Of a DNA stretch of 64,000 nucleotides, positions 1-8,352 are shown piece after piece. A model generated the notes under the pieces. The model saw only the letters and a program-made list of their open reading frames with translations, was not told the DNA's origin and did no database searches. The DNA is taken from positions 620,001 to 684,000 of the forward strand of contig NZ_JABMLE010000001.1 in assembly GCF_013205025.1 (NCBI RefSeq). The letters run 5' to 3'. The first letter of the stretch is position 1; each line of letters starts with the position of its first letter. This DNA is from Rathayibacter sp. VKM Ac-2857 (lineage in GTDB: Bacteria > Actinomycetota > Actinomycetes > Actinomycetales > Microbacteriaceae). The translations under genes were made by a program, and so were the position numbers.

Positions 1-530
1 ACGGTCAGATCGGCGAGCAGCCGACCCTCCCCGTCCGGCGACCGGTACTCGACGCCGACGACCCGCCCTCCCTCGCGGACGACCCCGGTGACCTCGTGCT
101 CGGTGAGCAGCGTGAAGCCGCGCTCGGCCTGCGCGGCCTCGGCGATCAGCGCGAGCAGGTCCCACTGCGGCACCATCGCGATGTACGGGTGCCGCACCGG
201 CAGCCGCGCGAAGTCCGCGATCACCACGTCGTGCCCGTCGCGGTCCGGGATCGTCACCCGCTCCACCCGCGAGTGCCGGATCGCCTCGAAGCGGCTGAGG
301 AGCCCGAGGTCCTCGAGCAGCCCCAGGGTCGTCGGATGCACCGTGTCGCCGCGGAAGTCGCGCAGGAAGTCGGCGTGCTTCTCCAGCACCGTCACCTCGA
401 CACCGGCCCGCGCCAGCAGCAGGCCGAGCACCAGGCCCGCGGGCCCGCCGCCCACGATCGCGCAGGTCGTCCGCTGCTCCCGCCCCGCGCTCCCGCCGGC
501 CACCCCGCCGTCTCCGTCGCAGTCCGCCAC
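1..530 (-). CDS. FAD-dependent monooxygenase/oxidoreductase, partial (C-terminus beyond the window)
   Basis: About 176 N-terminal residues are visible and the frame runs off the left edge. An N-terminal Rossmann FAD motif GGGPAG lies at residues 27-32, followed by the ADP-ribose-binding Glu near residue 50 (VTVLEKH). A later segment, FRGDTVHP and then LLEDLGL, is typical of the PheA/TfdB-like flavoprotein hydroxylases. The GTG start at 528-530 was chosen because an AGGAGG lies 5 nt upstream; an upstream in-frame GTG would overlap that site. The substrate cannot be deduced. The family hydroxylates aromatic or polyketide substrates using NAD(P)H and O2. Confidence 0.8.
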   Translation of the reverse strand, partial: MADCDGDGGVAGGSAGREQRTTCAIVGGGPAGLVLGLLLARAGVEVTVLEKHADFLRDFRGDTVHPTTLGLLEDLGLLSRFEAIRHSRVERVTIPDRDGHDVVIADFARLPVRHPYIAMVPQWDLLALIAEAAQAERGFTLLTEHEVTGVVREGGRVVGVEYRSPDGEGRLLADLT

Positions 531-598
531 GTCGGCCTCCTCGCTCGGCACCCGGTCTACACCTCCGCGGCGCGCGCGACCAGCGGCGATCCGCGTCG

Positions 599-1105
599 TC
601 ACGCCCCGGCGAGCACGAGCCAGAACGCGGCGAGCTGGAACGGCCCGAACGGGATCCGCTCACTCCCTCCCCGGAGCGCCGACGGCAGGCTCCACACCCC
701 GGCCAGGACGAACGCCAGCACCGGCGCCAGGAGGGCGAGCCCCGGATCGACCGCCGCGAGCGGAAGCGCGAGCCCCGTCCCGAGCTTCACGTCGCCCCGG
801 CCGAGCCCACCCGCGAGGTGCAGCAGTCCGAGCGCGAGAGCCGTGGCGACCACGGCGGGCAGCTCCCCCGGCGTCCGGCCCGCGACGACCCCGCCGACCG
901 TCGACGCGACCCCCGCGAGCAGGATCGGCACCGTCAGCGCGTTCGGCAGCCGCCGCTCGCGCACGTCCGCGACCACGAGCGGCACCGTCGCCGCAGCGAC
1001 GAGAAGCACGACGATCGCCGTCCGCCCGTCGACCCGCGCGAGCCCGATCGCGCCGAGCAGGACCGCTCCGAGGAGCGCTGCCGGGGTGTCGCGGAGCCGA
1101 TGCAT
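599..1105 (-). CDS. A24 family prepilin peptidase (type IV leader peptidase)
   Basis: This is a 168-residue membrane protein made almost wholly of hydrophobic helices. It has the two catalytic aspartates of A24 aspartic proteases: Asp47 (VADVRERRLPN) and Asp105 in GRGDVK. It is short and lacks the N-terminal methylase domain of E. coli PilD, as usual for actinobacterial TadV/CpaA-like peptidases. The family cleaves prepilin leaders of Flp/Tad pili or pseudopilins at the cytoplasmic face of the membrane. No pilus genes are nearby, so the substrate is unknown. The ATG lies 6 nt after a -10-like TAGGGT (leaderless). Confidence 0.88.
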   Translation of the reverse strand: MHRLRDTPAALLGAVLLGAIGLARVDGRTAIVVLLVAAATVPLVVADVRERRLPNALTVPILLAGVASTVGGVVAGRTPGELPAVVATALALGLLHLAGGLGRGDVKLGTGLALPLAAVDPGLALLAPVLAFVLAGVWSLPSALRGGSERIPFGPFQLAAFWLVLAGA

Positions 1106-1111
1106 CCGGAG

Positions 1112-1117
1112 ACCCTA
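1112..1117 (-). promoter_or_regulatory. -10 box of the prepilin peptidase gene (leaderless)
   Basis: TAGGGT on the minus strand ends 6 nt before the ATG at 1105. That spacing predicts transcription starting at or within 1-2 nt of the start codon. No clear -35 hexamer is visible. Confidence 0.5.
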
Positions 1118-1144
1118 GAGCGGATCGCCCCGCCGCCGCCGGAG

Positions 1145-1153
1145 TTGTCCACA
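1145..1153 (+). other. Isolated DnaA-box-like 9-mer
   Basis: TTGTCCACA matches the actinobacterial DnaA box consensus. It stands alone in the gap between the prepilin peptidase and the acyl-CoA dehydrogenase, so it is not an origin. Confidence 0.3.
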
Positions 1154-1175
1154 GGCGATGCCGGACGTCCGCCCC

Positions 1176-2342
1176 TCACTCCCGCGGCGGCACCGGACCG
1201 AGCAGCGCGTTCGCGAAGAGCCCGTGCGCGGACTCGTCGTCGGAGGGGTGGAAGAGCCCGGCGAGCACATCGCGGTAGAGCCGGGACAGCTCGGAGTCGC
1301 GGCGGTAGGACGAGCCGCCCGAGACGCGGACCGCGCTCTCGACGATGCGCAGCGCCGCCTCCGTGGTGCGGATCTTGACGCCGACGAGCGACGGGAACCA
1401 GACCGCCCCGCGATCGACCAGCGCGTCGACGTCGGCCGCCGCGCTCGCGAGCGGCGCGCGGAGCCCGTCGAGCAGGATCGCCGCGTCGGCGAGGCGCCAG
1501 CGGATGTCCGGGTCCTCGGACAGCGGTCGGCCGCCGGCCCGGAGCGACGTCCGCTTCCGCGCCGAGGCCACGCCGAGCTCGAGCGCGCGCTGAGCGACCC
1601 CGAGATAGACCGAGGCGATCAGCAGCTCGAAGTCCGCGAAGATCGCGAAGACGAGCGGGTCGGCGGTCGGGCCGACGGGCAGCGAGCGGAACATCCGCGC
1701 GGCCGGCACCTCGACGCCGTCGAGCACGGTGGTCCGGCTCTGCGTGGCGCGCATGCCCAAGGTGTCCCAGTCGTCGTACACGGTGAGCCCCGGCACCGGC
1801 GCGTCCGGCGTCGGTCGGTCGACGAAGCCGTGCACGAGCCGCGGCTCCGGTCCGCTGTCGTCGCGACCGAAGACGCCGAGCCGCGTCCAGGCGGGCGAGA
1901 GCGAGGTGAAGATCTTGGTGCCGGTGAAGCGGTAGCCGCCGTCGCCCAGCGGCTCGGCGCGGGTGAGCGAGTCGGAGAGCACCAGGTCGTTGCCGGGCTC
2001 GCTGTTGCCGAAGGCGAAGACGTGCCCCGCCGCGGCGTCGACCAGCACGTGCTCGAGCGAGGTGTCGCCGCGGGCGCGCAGGGCCTTCGCGATGCCGGTC
2101 CAGACCAGGTGCATCGCGGTCGCCAGCGCGGTGGCGGGGGCGGCCGTCGCCAGCCGGGTGTGCTCGGCCGTCGCCTGCTCGAGACCGAGGCCGCCGCCGC
2201 CGAGCTCCTCCGGGACGAGCATCGTCAGGTAGCCGGCGGCCTTCAGCTCCTCGAGGTCCTCGGTGAAGAAGACGTTGCGCGCGTCGTAGTCGGCCGCGCG
2301 GAGGCGGAAGCGCTCGAGGAGCGCGTCGTCGAGGATGCTCAC
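1176..2342 (-). CDS. Acyl-CoA dehydrogenase family protein
   Basis: This is a 388-residue flavoprotein with the acyl-CoA dehydrogenase fold. The N-terminal helical domain (EELKAAGYLTMLVPEELGGGGLGL, about residues 35-58) leads to the middle beta domain (GYRFTGTKIFTS) and the C-terminal four-helix domain (SGGSSYRRDSELSRLYRD). It probably oxidises an acyl-CoA or related thioester with FAD, or acts as an FMN-dependent desulfurisation-type monooxygenase; the substrate is unknown. I place the start at the GTG at 2340-2342 because a TAGCGT -10 box ends exactly 7 nt upstream. An in-frame GTG at 2351 overlaps that box. The gene stands alone, with a hairpin repeat behind it. Confidence 0.85.
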   Translation of the reverse strand: MSILDDALLERFRLRAADYDARNVFFTEDLEELKAAGYLTMLVPEELGGGGLGLEQATAEHTRLATAAPATALATAMHLVWTGIAKALRARGDTSLEHVLVDAAAGHVFAFGNSEPGNDLVLSDSLTRAEPLGDGGYRFTGTKIFTSLSPAWTRLGVFGRDDSGPEPRLVHGFVDRPTPDAPVPGLTVYDDWDTLGMRATQSRTTVLDGVEVPAARMFRSLPVGPTADPLVFAIFADFELLIASVYLGVAQRALELGVASARKRTSLRAGGRPLSEDPDIRWRLADAAILLDGLRAPLASAAADVDALVDRGAVWFPSLVGVKIRTTEAALRIVESAVRVSGGSSYRRDSELSRLYRDVLAGLFHPSDDESAHGLFANALLGPVPPRE

Positions 2343-2349
2343 CCGCCCC

Positions 2350-2355
2350 ACGCTA
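2350..2355 (-). promoter_or_regulatory. -10 box of the acyl-CoA dehydrogenase gene (leaderless; decides the start)
   Basis: TAGCGT on the minus strand is followed by GGGGCGG and then GTG at 2342. It overlaps the longer possible start at 2351, which argues for the shorter protein. Confidence 0.5.
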
Positions 2356-2390
2356 CGCGCCGCGACCGTGGAGCACCCCGTCCCCGGAGC

Positions 2391-2480
2391 ACCTCCGGCA
2401 CGCGGAACGACCTCCGGCTCGCGAGAACAGGCGAATCCGGCGAGCCGGAGCTGTTTCCGCGAGCCGGAGATGACCGGAGG
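2391..2480. repeat. Hairpin repeat of family B, copy 1 (3' of phoH)
   Basis: An imperfect inverted repeat has arms at 2412-2430 and 2451-2469, built on CTCCGGCTCGC and its complement. The left flank at 2391-2422 aligns without gaps to 45693-45724. It lies between the phoH stop and the next gene and probably acts as a terminator on the minus strand. Confidence 0.65.
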
Positions 2481-2491
2481 TCGCTCAGGAC

Positions 2492-3874
2492 TCAGGCCGA
2501 CTCGTTCGACTCCAGCATCTCCGTGACGAGCGCCGCGATCGCCGACCGCTCCGAGCGGGTCAGCGTCACGTGCGCGAACAGCGGGTGCCCCTTCAGCGTC
2601 TCGATCACCGAGGCGACGCCGTCGTAGCGGCCGACCCGCAGGTTGTCGCGCTGGGCGACGTCGTGCGTGAGCACCACCCGCGAGTTCTGGCCGACCCGCG
2701 ACAGCACCGTCAGCAGCACGTTGCGCTCGAGCGACTGCGCCTCGTCGACGATCACGAAGGCGTCGTGCAGCGAGCGGCCGCGGATGTGCGTCAGCGGCAG
2801 CACCTCGAGCATCCCGCGCTCGATCACCTCGTCGAGCACGTTCTGCGAGACCAGCGCGCCGAGGGTGTCGAAGACCGCCTGCGCCCAGGGGTTCATCTTC
2901 TCCGCGGCGTCGCCCGGCAGGAAGCCCAGGTCCTGGCCGCCGACCGCGTAGAGCGGCCGGAACACCATGATCTTCTTGTGCTGGCGCTTCTCCAGCACGG
3001 CCTCGAGCCCCGCGCAGAGCGCGAGCGCCGACTTGCCGGTGCCGGCCCGGCCGCCGAGCGAGACGATGCCCACCTCCTGGTCCAGCAGCAGGTCGATCGC
3101 GAGCCGCTGCTCGGCCGAGCGGCCGTGCAGCCCGAAGACGTCCTTGTCACCGCGCACCAGCGCGATCTGGCGCTTGCCGGTCACCCGCGCGAGCGCGGAG
3201 CCGCGGTCCGAGTGCACGACCAGCCCGGTGTTGATCGGGATGTCGGCGACCTCGTCGGTGAAGAGCCGCTCGCGGTCGTACAGCTCGCTCATCTGGTCGC
3301 CGCTGAGGGTGACGACGTCCATCCCCGTCCAGCCCGACTCGGGGGCCAGCTCGGCGAGGTACTCCTCGGCGGCGAGGCCGATCGAGGCGGCCTTCACGCG
3401 CATCGGCATGTCCTTCGACACGACGGTGACCAGAGCGCCCTCGCTCTGCAGGTTCATCGCCACGGCGAGGATCCGCGAGTCGTTGTCGCCGAGCTGCAGA
3501 CCGCTCGGCAGCACCGACATGTTGGAGTGGTTCAGCTCGACGCGGAGGGTTCCGCCGCGGCCGACGGTGATCGGGAAGTCGAGCCGCTCGTGCTTGATCC
3601 GCAGCTCGTCGAGATTCCGCAGCGCCTGGCGGGCGAAGTAGCCGATCTCGGGGTCGTTGCGCTTGCCCTCGAGCTCGCTGATCACGACGATCGGCAGGAC
3701 GACGGCGTGCTCCGCGAAGCGGAACATCGAGGAGGGATCCGACAGCAGCACCGAGGTGTCGAGGACGTAGGTGCGCTGGAGCTGCTCGGTGCGATCCGAG
3801 GCGCCGTGCTGCGCGCGGCGGTGGACCGCGCCCTGCGTGCCGTTCTGCGGATCCGTACCCTGGGGAACTGTCAC
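2492..3874 (-). CDS. PhoH family protein: PIN domain fused to PhoH ATPase
   Basis: The 460-residue protein has an N-terminal PIN nuclease domain ([13 protein letters not shown], then [12 protein letters not shown] and a later LGDNDSRIL acidic patch). The C-terminal PhoH ATPase has Walker [11 protein letters not shown] near residue 275 and a DEAQSLE Walker B. PhoH2-type proteins of this architecture are ATP-driven RNA helicase/ribonucleases. The frame stays open far upstream in this GC-rich DNA, but homology begins only at YVLDTS. The GTG at 3872-3874, preceded by GGAGAG, is the best start. It is followed by the family B hairpin. Confidence 0.9.
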   Translation of the reverse strand: MTVPQGTDPQNGTQGAVHRRAQHGASDRTEQLQRTYVLDTSVLLSDPSSMFRFAEHAVVLPIVVISELEGKRNDPEIGYFARQALRNLDELRIKHERLDFPITVGRGGTLRVELNHSNMSVLPSGLQLGDNDSRILAVAMNLQSEGALVTVVSKDMPMRVKAASIGLAAEEYLAELAPESGWTGMDVVTLSGDQMSELYDRERLFTDEVADIPINTGLVVHSDRGSALARVTGKRQIALVRGDKDVFGLHGRSAEQRLAIDLLLDQEVGIVSLGGRAGTGKSALALCAGLEAVLEKRQHKKIMVFRPLYAVGGQDLGFLPGDAAEKMNPWAQAVFDTLGALVSQNVLDEVIERGMLEVLPLTHIRGRSLHDAFVIVDEAQSLERNVLLTVLSRVGQNSRVVLTHDVAQRDNLRVGRYDGVASVIETLKGHPLFAHVTLTRSERSAIAALVTEMLESNESA

Positions 3875-3891
3875 GTCGACTCTCCACACTC

Positions 3892-3909
3892 CGGGGGCCG
3901 GAGCCCCCG
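3892..3909. terminator. Hairpin between uppS and phoH
   Basis: A 7-bp GC stem (GGGGGC/GCCCCC plus one closing pair) with a 4-nt CGGA loop sits 18 nt upstream of the phoH start. There is no T-tract. It could be a weak terminator for the upstream gene or a structure in the phoH leader. Confidence 0.35.
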
Positions 3910-4131
3910 ACTCACTTAGAGGAATTCGAGTCGGCCGGTGGTGCGTCTCGGCACCGCGCAGTTCCTTCACTGGCAGATCATCGAGCCGTACTTGTGTGGC
4001 CGACTCGACCAGGTGCGTCACCTGATGATCCGAACCTAATCCCGGAAATGACAGCCGTGTGGTTCTTGCCGAGACGAACGTGTAACGGGTATGTGAACTC
4101 GCGGCTCTGCAGAGGGTGCGACGAGCGCCGG
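3910..4131. other. Intergenic region upstream of phoH; no gene seen
   Basis: Short reading frames here have no recognisable motifs. The stretch is less GC-rich than its neighbours and probably holds the phoH promoter. I could not assign a convincing -10/-35 pair. Confidence 0.4.
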
Positions 4132-4917
4132 TCAGCTGCCGAAGCGCCTGTGTCGGCCCGCGTAGTCGCGCAGCGCCCGGAGGAAGTCGACCTCGCGGAT
4201 GTCGGGGCCGAGCGCCTCCATGAAGTAGAACTCGCTGTGCGCGCTCTGCCAGAGCATGAAGTCGGAGAGGCGCTGCTCGCCCGAGGTGCGGATCACCAGA
4301 TCCGGGTCGGGCTGCCCGCTCGTGTAGAGGTGCTCGCCGATCAGCTCGGGCGTGAGCAGCCCCGCGACGTCCTCGATCGACGAGCCGCGCTTGCCGTGCT
4401 CGTCGAGGATGCTGCGGACCGCCTGCGCGATCTCGTGGCGACCGCCGTAGCCGACCGCGAGGTTCACGTGCAGTCCGGTGTGCGAGGCGGTGCGCTCCTC
4501 CGCGCAGTCGAGCGCCGAGACGAGCGACTCGGGCAGCCCGTCGTCGGAGCCCACGTGCTGCACGCGCCACTCGGGCTGCTGCGAGACCTCCTCGGCGAGG
4601 TCGGCGATGATCGCGATCAGCTCGGTCAGCTCGGAGCTCTCCCGGCCGACCAGGTTGTCCTGTGAGAGCAGGTAGAGGGTGACGTGCCGGACACCGAGCT
4701 CGTCGCACCACTGCAGGAACTCGTGCACCTTCGCGGCGCCCGCCCGGTGGCCGTGGGCGGCCGTCTCGAGCGCGCGCTGGCGGGCCCAGCGGCGGTTGCC
4801 GTCGATGATCATCGCGACGTGGTTCGGCAGCGCGGCGCCCTCGAGACTCGAGCGCAGGCGCTTCTTGTAGACGCCGTAGAGGAGGTCCCTTCCCACAGGC
4901 AGTCTCGGCTTCGGCAC
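4132..4917 (-). CDS. uppS: Isoprenyl transferase (cis-prenyl diphosphate synthase)
   Basis: The 261-residue enzyme shows the cis-prenyltransferase signature DGNRRWA with the Mg2+-binding Asp39, the central LYLLSQDN segment, and the C-terminal [15 protein letters not shown] and SEFYF motifs. It condenses isopentenyl diphosphate in Z configuration to make polyprenyl carriers for cell-wall synthesis. Actinobacteria often carry two such enzymes, one short-chain (Z-FPP) and one long-chain; which one this is cannot be decided here. The GTG start follows a TACCGT -10 box by 6 nt, indicating a leaderless message. It is divergent from the hemolysin III gene. Confidence 0.93.
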   Translation of the reverse strand: MPKPRLPVGRDLLYGVYKKRLRSSLEGAALPNHVAMIIDGNRRWARQRALETAAHGHRAGAAKVHEFLQWCDELGVRHVTLYLLSQDNLVGRESSELTELIAIIADLAEEVSQQPEWRVQHVGSDDGLPESLVSALDCAEERTASHTGLHVNLAVGYGGRHEIAQAVRSILDEHGKRGSSIEDVAGLLTPELIGEHLYTSGQPDPDLVIRTSGEQRLSDFMLWQSAHSEFYFMEALGPDIREVDFLRALRDYAGRHRRFGS

Positions 4918-4923
4918 CCTGCC

Positions 4924-4929
4924 ACGGTA
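4924..4929 (-). promoter_or_regulatory. -10 box of uppS (leaderless)
   Basis: TACCGT on the minus strand ends 6 nt before the GTG at 4917. Confidence 0.45.
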
Positions 4930-5011
4930 GTCGAAGACGGGACCGGATTGCGGACCCCGGCCGCTCCCACGTCCGAGCGCGGTCTCCCGGTGCGGGCGGA
5001 GCGGCGGGTCG

Positions 5012-5017
5012 TATCCT
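5012..5017 (+). promoter_or_regulatory. -10 box of the hemolysin III gene (leaderless)
   Basis: TATCCT ends 7 nt before the ATG at 5025, with no Shine-Dalgarno sequence between them. Confidence 0.5.
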
Positions 5018-5024
5018 CGACCGT

Positions 5025-5798
5025 ATGAGCCAGCGGCCGACCTCCCCCACGCCCGATCCGGATGCGCGCGCCCTGGCGGAGGATGATGCGGCCGGCCCGT
5101 CGTTGCCGGCCCTGCCGCTCGTCGAGGACGAGATCGCGCACGGTCCGGCGACGGAGGCGCGACCGACCTGGCGCGGCTGGATCCACGCCGGACTGTTCCC
5201 GCTGGCGATCGCGGCGGGCATCGTCCTGGTCAGCGTCGCCGACGGCGCCCCGGCGAAGTGGGCGGCGACCGTGTTCGCCGTGTCCTCGCTGCTGCTCTTC
5301 GGCAACTCCGCGCTCTACCACCGCTTCGACTGGTCGCCGCGGACCAAGATGATCCTCAAGCGGATCGACCACGCGAACATCTTCCTGCTGATCGCCGGCA
5401 CCTACACGCCGCTCGCCGCGCTCGCCCTGCCGCCGTCGCAGGGGACGCTGCTGCTCGTGCTGGTCTGGGCGGGGGCGCTGCTCGGGATCGGCTTCCGGGT
5501 GTTCTGGATCTCCGCGCCGCGCTGGCTCTACGTGCCGCTCTACCTGCTGCTGGGCTGGGCGGCCGTGATGTACCTCGGCCCGCTGTTCGAGGCGAGCGCG
5601 GCGATGATGGTGCTCGTCCTGGTCGGCGGCCTCTGCTACTCCGTCGGCGCGGTGATCTACGGGATCAAGCGCCCGAACCCGCTGCCCGGCGTCTTCGGCT
5701 TCCACGAGATCTTCCACGCGCTGACCGCGGTGGCGTTCCTCTGCCACTGGACGGCGGCGCTGATCGTCTGCCTCCACCCGACCTACAACGTCGGCTGA
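5025..5798 (+). CDS. PAQR/hemolysin III family membrane protein (TrhA)
   Basis: The 257-residue protein has a disordered acidic N-terminus of about 45 residues and then seven predicted membrane helices. It carries the conserved metal-site pattern of the PAQR superfamily: Ser and His in [12 protein letters not shown], Asp/His in KRIDHANIF, and the C-terminal [16 protein letters not shown]. Bacterial members are linked to membrane homeostasis; the historical hemolysin name does not establish cytolysis. It appears to be transcribed alone and leaderless, and meets the 5811-6086 gene tail to tail with only 12 nt between. Confidence 0.92.
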   Translation: MSQRPTSPTPDPDARALAEDDAAGPSLPALPLVEDEIAHGPATEARPTWRGWIHAGLFPLAIAAGIVLVSVADGAPAKWAATVFAVSSLLLFGNSALYHRFDWSPRTKMILKRIDHANIFLLIAGTYTPLAALALPPSQGTLLLVLVWAGALLGIGFRVFWISAPRWLYVPLYLLLGWAAVMYLGPLFEASAAMMVLVLVGGLCYSVGAVIYGIKRPNPLPGVFGFHEIFHALTAVAFLCHWTAALIVCLHPTYNVG

Positions 5799-5810
5799 GC
5801 GCGTCGGGCG

Positions 5811-6086
5811 TCAGCGTCCGGAGGAGGCGTCCTCGGCGCTCCGGCGCTCCTCGGCGTCGAGCTGCTCGTTCACCTGGGCGCGGTAGGTCGTCCGGCGCAC
5901 CCGGCGGACCATGTCGAGCGCGAGGAGGACCGCGGCGAGCGCAATCACGAACATGGTGATGAAGCCGAAGAGGCCGGGCGTCACCGTGTCCTCGTTGAAC
6001 TCCGGCGCGGTCGTCGGCACCGGCGTGGCCTCGGCGGCCCGGATCAGGGCGAGGTGGGCGGCCTCGAGCACGGTCGCGGCGATCAT
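5811..6086 (-). CDS. Small single-pass membrane protein of unknown function
   Basis: This is a 91-residue protein with one clear transmembrane helix (FGFITMFVIALAAVLLALDMV, about residues 40-60), a short outside N-terminal part and a basic then acidic cytoplasmic tail (RRVRRTTYRAQ, DAEERRSAED). No catalytic motif is visible. Its start overlaps the mca stop by 4 nt (ATGA), so the two are translationally coupled. Function unknown; a role near mycothiol chemistry is inferred from position only. Confidence 0.7.
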   Translation of the reverse strand: MIAATVLEAAHLALIRAAEATPVPTTAPEFNEDTVTPGLFGFITMFVIALAAVLLALDMVRRVRRTTYRAQVNEQLDAEERRSAEDASSGR

Positions 6087-7072
6087 GTGGTCTGCTCCTC
6101 GGGGACGGGGGCGGCGGCTTCAGCGACGGGGGCGGCGGCGGACTCCACCGGCAGCGCGACGTCGATCCCGGCGAAGAGGTCGGTCTCCGGCGTCGGGGCG
6201 TCGACCCGGCTCTGCACGAGCTGGAAGTCGTCGGTCGGCCAGGCGGCGTCGATCGCGGAGTGCGGGAGGAAGAAGAACTTGTTGTCGGGCGCGACCTGGC
6301 TCGCGTGCGCCAGCAGGGCCGCGTCGCGGCGGTCGTGGAAGCCCGAGACGTCGATCTTCGTGGTGGCGAGGTAGGGCGTCTCCTCGTTCCAGCGCTTCAT
6401 CTCCTCGAAGGACGCGAGCAGCGGGTCCTCCGGGTCGATCGAGCGGATGTGCTCGGCGATCGCGCGCAGCTTCTGCGAGCTGAAGACGCGGTCGTAGTAG
6501 AGCTTCGAGACGGACCAGGGGGCGCCGGTGCCGGGGTACTCGTCGGTTTCCCCCGCGGCGCGGAACGCCTCGACCGCGACCTGGTGCGCCCGGATGTGGT
6601 CGGGGTGCGGGTAGCCGCCGTTCTCGTCGTAGCTGATGATCACGTGCGGGCGGAAGCGGCGGACGAGGCGCACCAGCGGTGCCGAGGCGGTCGGCAGCGG
6701 CAGGCCGGCGAAGGAGTCGGCGGCGACCGCTCCGTCCTCGGGCATCCCGGAGTCGACGAAGCCGAGCCAGGCGTGCTCGATGCCGAGTGCCTCCTGAGCC
6801 GCGGCCATCTCGTAGCGGCGGAGCCCGCCCATGTCGCGCTCGGCGTGGGCGCGGGCGGAGAGCGCCTCGTTGAGGATCGAGCCGGCCTCGCCGCCGGTGC
6901 AGGAGACCACCATGACCTCGGCGCCGCGGGAGGCGTAGGAGGCGAGGGTCGCGGCGCCCTTGCTGGACTCGTCGTCGGGGTGGGCGTGCACGGCGAGGAG
7001 GCGAGGAGTCTCGCGGAGCTTCGAATCAGCCTGCGCCTCTGAATCGACGGAGACCTGGACGGCCTGGGACAC
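6083..7072 (-). CDS. mca: Mycothiol S-conjugate amidase
   Basis: This 329-residue PIG-L/LmbE-fold metalloamidase has the zinc motif AHPDDES (residues 30-36) and the third ligand region YPHPDH. Mca cleaves mycothiol S-conjugates to release mercapturic acids for export, and mycothiol replaces glutathione in Actinobacteria. The related MshB deacetylase is shorter on average; the length and the LPHSAIDAAWP tail region favour Mca. The GTG start has a GAGG some 12 nt upstream. A TATTCT -10 box lies about 60 nt upstream. The SigR regulon includes mca in Streptomyces, but I found no consensus SigR site here. Confidence 0.88.
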   Translation of the reverse strand: MSQAVQVSVDSEAQADSKLRETPRLLAVHAHPDDESSKGAATLASYASRGAEVMVVSCTGGEAGSILNEALSARAHAERDMGGLRRYEMAAAQEALGIEHAWLGFVDSGMPEDGAVAADSFAGLPLPTASAPLVRLVRRFRPHVIISYDENGGYPHPDHIRAHQVAVEAFRAAGETDEYPGTGAPWSVSKLYYDRVFSSQKLRAIAEHIRSIDPEDPLLASFEEMKRWNEETPYLATTKIDVSGFHDRRDAALLAHASQVAPDNKFFFLPHSAIDAAWPTDDFQLVQSRVDAPTPETDLFAGIDVALPVESAAAPVAEAAAPVPEEQTT

Positions 7073-7139
7073 GATCGCTCGATTCCTCGGGGTTTAATGG
7101 GAGCGACGCGCGGTTTCCACCGGAGCACGTCATCCGCCA

Positions 7140-7145
7140 GAATAG
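7140..7145 (-). promoter_or_regulatory. Candidate -10 box of mca
   Basis: TATTCT on the minus strand lies about 67 nt before the mca start, in the gap shared with the divergent DUF4307 gene. A GGAAC lies upstream, but the expected GTT at N18-19 is absent. Confidence 0.35.
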
Positions 7146-7167
7146 TCGCTTCACCCGAGGGAGTTCC

Positions 7168-7632
7168 GTGGCCGCCCGAACGTCCGAGAGCGACGAGCGC
7201 GCGAGCGACCCCGCCCTCGACCCGGACGCGGTCCGCGCCGCCGGCCCCCTAGCCTCCCGCTACGGACGCACCCCGCGCAGCCGCCGCGGCGACCGGCGCC
7301 TCTTCGCCCTCGTCGCCGTCGCCTTCGTCGCGGTCTTCGCCGCCTGGGTGATCTGGGCGGGGCTCGACGGCGCCCGCGACGGCGTCGACGTACAGGACAC
7401 CGCCCACCAGGTCGTCGACGACCGCACGGTCGAGGTGTCCTTCGATCTGACCGTGCCGACCGGCCGCGACGCCGCCTGCGCCGTCCAGGCGCTCAACGAG
7501 CAGTCCGCCGTGGTCGGCTGGCTCGTCGTCGAGTACCCCGCGTCGACCGAGCGCTTCCGCTCGTACACCGAGACGGTGCGCACCACGGAGCTCGCCACGA
7601 CAGGTTTGATCTCCTCCTGCTGGCTCCCGTAG
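7168..7632 (+). CDS. DUF4307 domain-containing membrane protein
   Basis: This 154-residue protein has a basic cytoplasmic N-terminus, one transmembrane helix at about residues 45-66, and an extracytoplasmic domain containing the CAVQALNEQSAVVGW and ERF..YTETVRTTE segments of actinobacterial DUF4307 proteins. The function is unknown. It is usually encoded near mca and greA, as here. The GTG start has a GAGGGAG ribosome-binding site. Confidence 0.85.
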   Translation: MAARTSESDERASDPALDPDAVRAAGPLASRYGRTPRSRRGDRRLFALVAVAFVAVFAAWVIWAGLDGARDGVDVQDTAHQVVDDRTVEVSFDLTVPTGRDAACAVQALNEQSAVVGWLVVEYPASTERFRSYTETVRTTELATTGLISSCWLP

Positions 7633-7767
7633 GGTGTCGGGGTGCCCTGACGGACTCGTCGGGGCCTTGTCTTTTCCCCCGCCGCACGCCCTCGGTCGAT
7701 CCGCTCGACGGGCCAGGCGCCCGACAGCACCGTCGGTCGCGCGCGGCCGTCATGTGAGGAGCCCACC

Positions 7768-8259
7768 ATGGCCGACCAGCCTCAGGTCACCTGGATGACC
7801 CAGGAGTCGTACGACCGCCTCCAGGCGGAGCACACCGAGCTGTCCACCAACGGGCGCCTCGAGATCGCCAAGCGCATCGAGGTCGCGCGCGAGGAGGGCG
7901 ACCTCAAGGAGAACGGCGGCTACCACGCCGCGAAGGACGAGCAGGGCAAGATCGAGGCGCGCATCCGCCAGCTGACCGCCCTGCTCCGCGAGGCCGAGAT
8001 CGGCACGCCGCCCGAGAGCCACGGCGTCGTCGAGGCCGGCACGATCATCACCGCCGAGATCGCGGGCGACGAGTCGCGCTTCCTCCTCGGCAACCGCGAG
8101 ATGGCCGGCGAGAGCGACCTCGACGTCTACAGCCCGCAGAGCCCGCTCGGCGGCGCGATCATGGGCCTGAAGGTCGGCGACTCCACCACCTTCGAGGCCC
8201 CGAACGGCCGCAGCATCACCGTCAAGGTCGTCGACGTCGAGACCTGGAACGGCCACTGA
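7768..8259 (+). CDS. greA: Transcription elongation factor GreA
   Basis: The 163-residue protein has an N-terminal coiled-coil hairpin with the acidic tip AREEGDLKENGGYHAAKDEQGKIEARI (about residues 44-70; the two acidic tip residues are in EEGDLKEN). The C-terminal FKBP-like domain ends SITVKVVDVETW. It enters the RNA polymerase secondary channel and stimulates cleavage of backtracked RNA. A strong GAGGAG ribosome-binding site precedes the ATG. A 63-nt hairpin follows the stop. Confidence 0.97.
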   Translation: MADQPQVTWMTQESYDRLQAEHTELSTNGRLEIAKRIEVAREEGDLKENGGYHAAKDEQGKIEARIRQLTALLREAEIGTPPESHGVVEAGTIITAEIAGDESRFLLGNREMAGESDLDVYSPQSPLGGAIMGLKVGDSTTFEAPNGRSITVKVVDVETWNGH

Positions 8260-8278
8260 CCCTCAGCGCTGAGTCACT

Positions 8279-8341
8279 CCGCGAGATGCCACTTGTGCGC
8301 CCGACACGCCGTGTCGGGCCGTCACAAGTGGCATCTCGCGG
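8279..8341. terminator. Large nested hairpin, bidirectional terminator between greA and ilvA
   Basis: Perfect 19-bp outer arms lie at 8279-8297 and 8323-8341, and a perfect 9-bp inner stem at 8299-8307/8311-8319 with a 3-nt loop. In total 28 base pairs form over 63 nt. It sits between two convergent genes. There is no T-tract on either side. It could also be a single copy of a genomic palindromic repeat. Confidence 0.75.
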
Positions 8342-8352
8342 TTGAGGGCCGA

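Noticed and set aside
2492-5305. A 937-codon open frame ending in PhoH
   Set aside because: Only the last 460 codons encode PhoH. The remainder runs antisense through uppS, which has clear conserved motifs, and is open only because of high GC content.
7083-7145. SigR promoter for mca
   Set aside because: GGAAT and GGAAC occur upstream, but none is followed by GTT at 18 or 19 nt.
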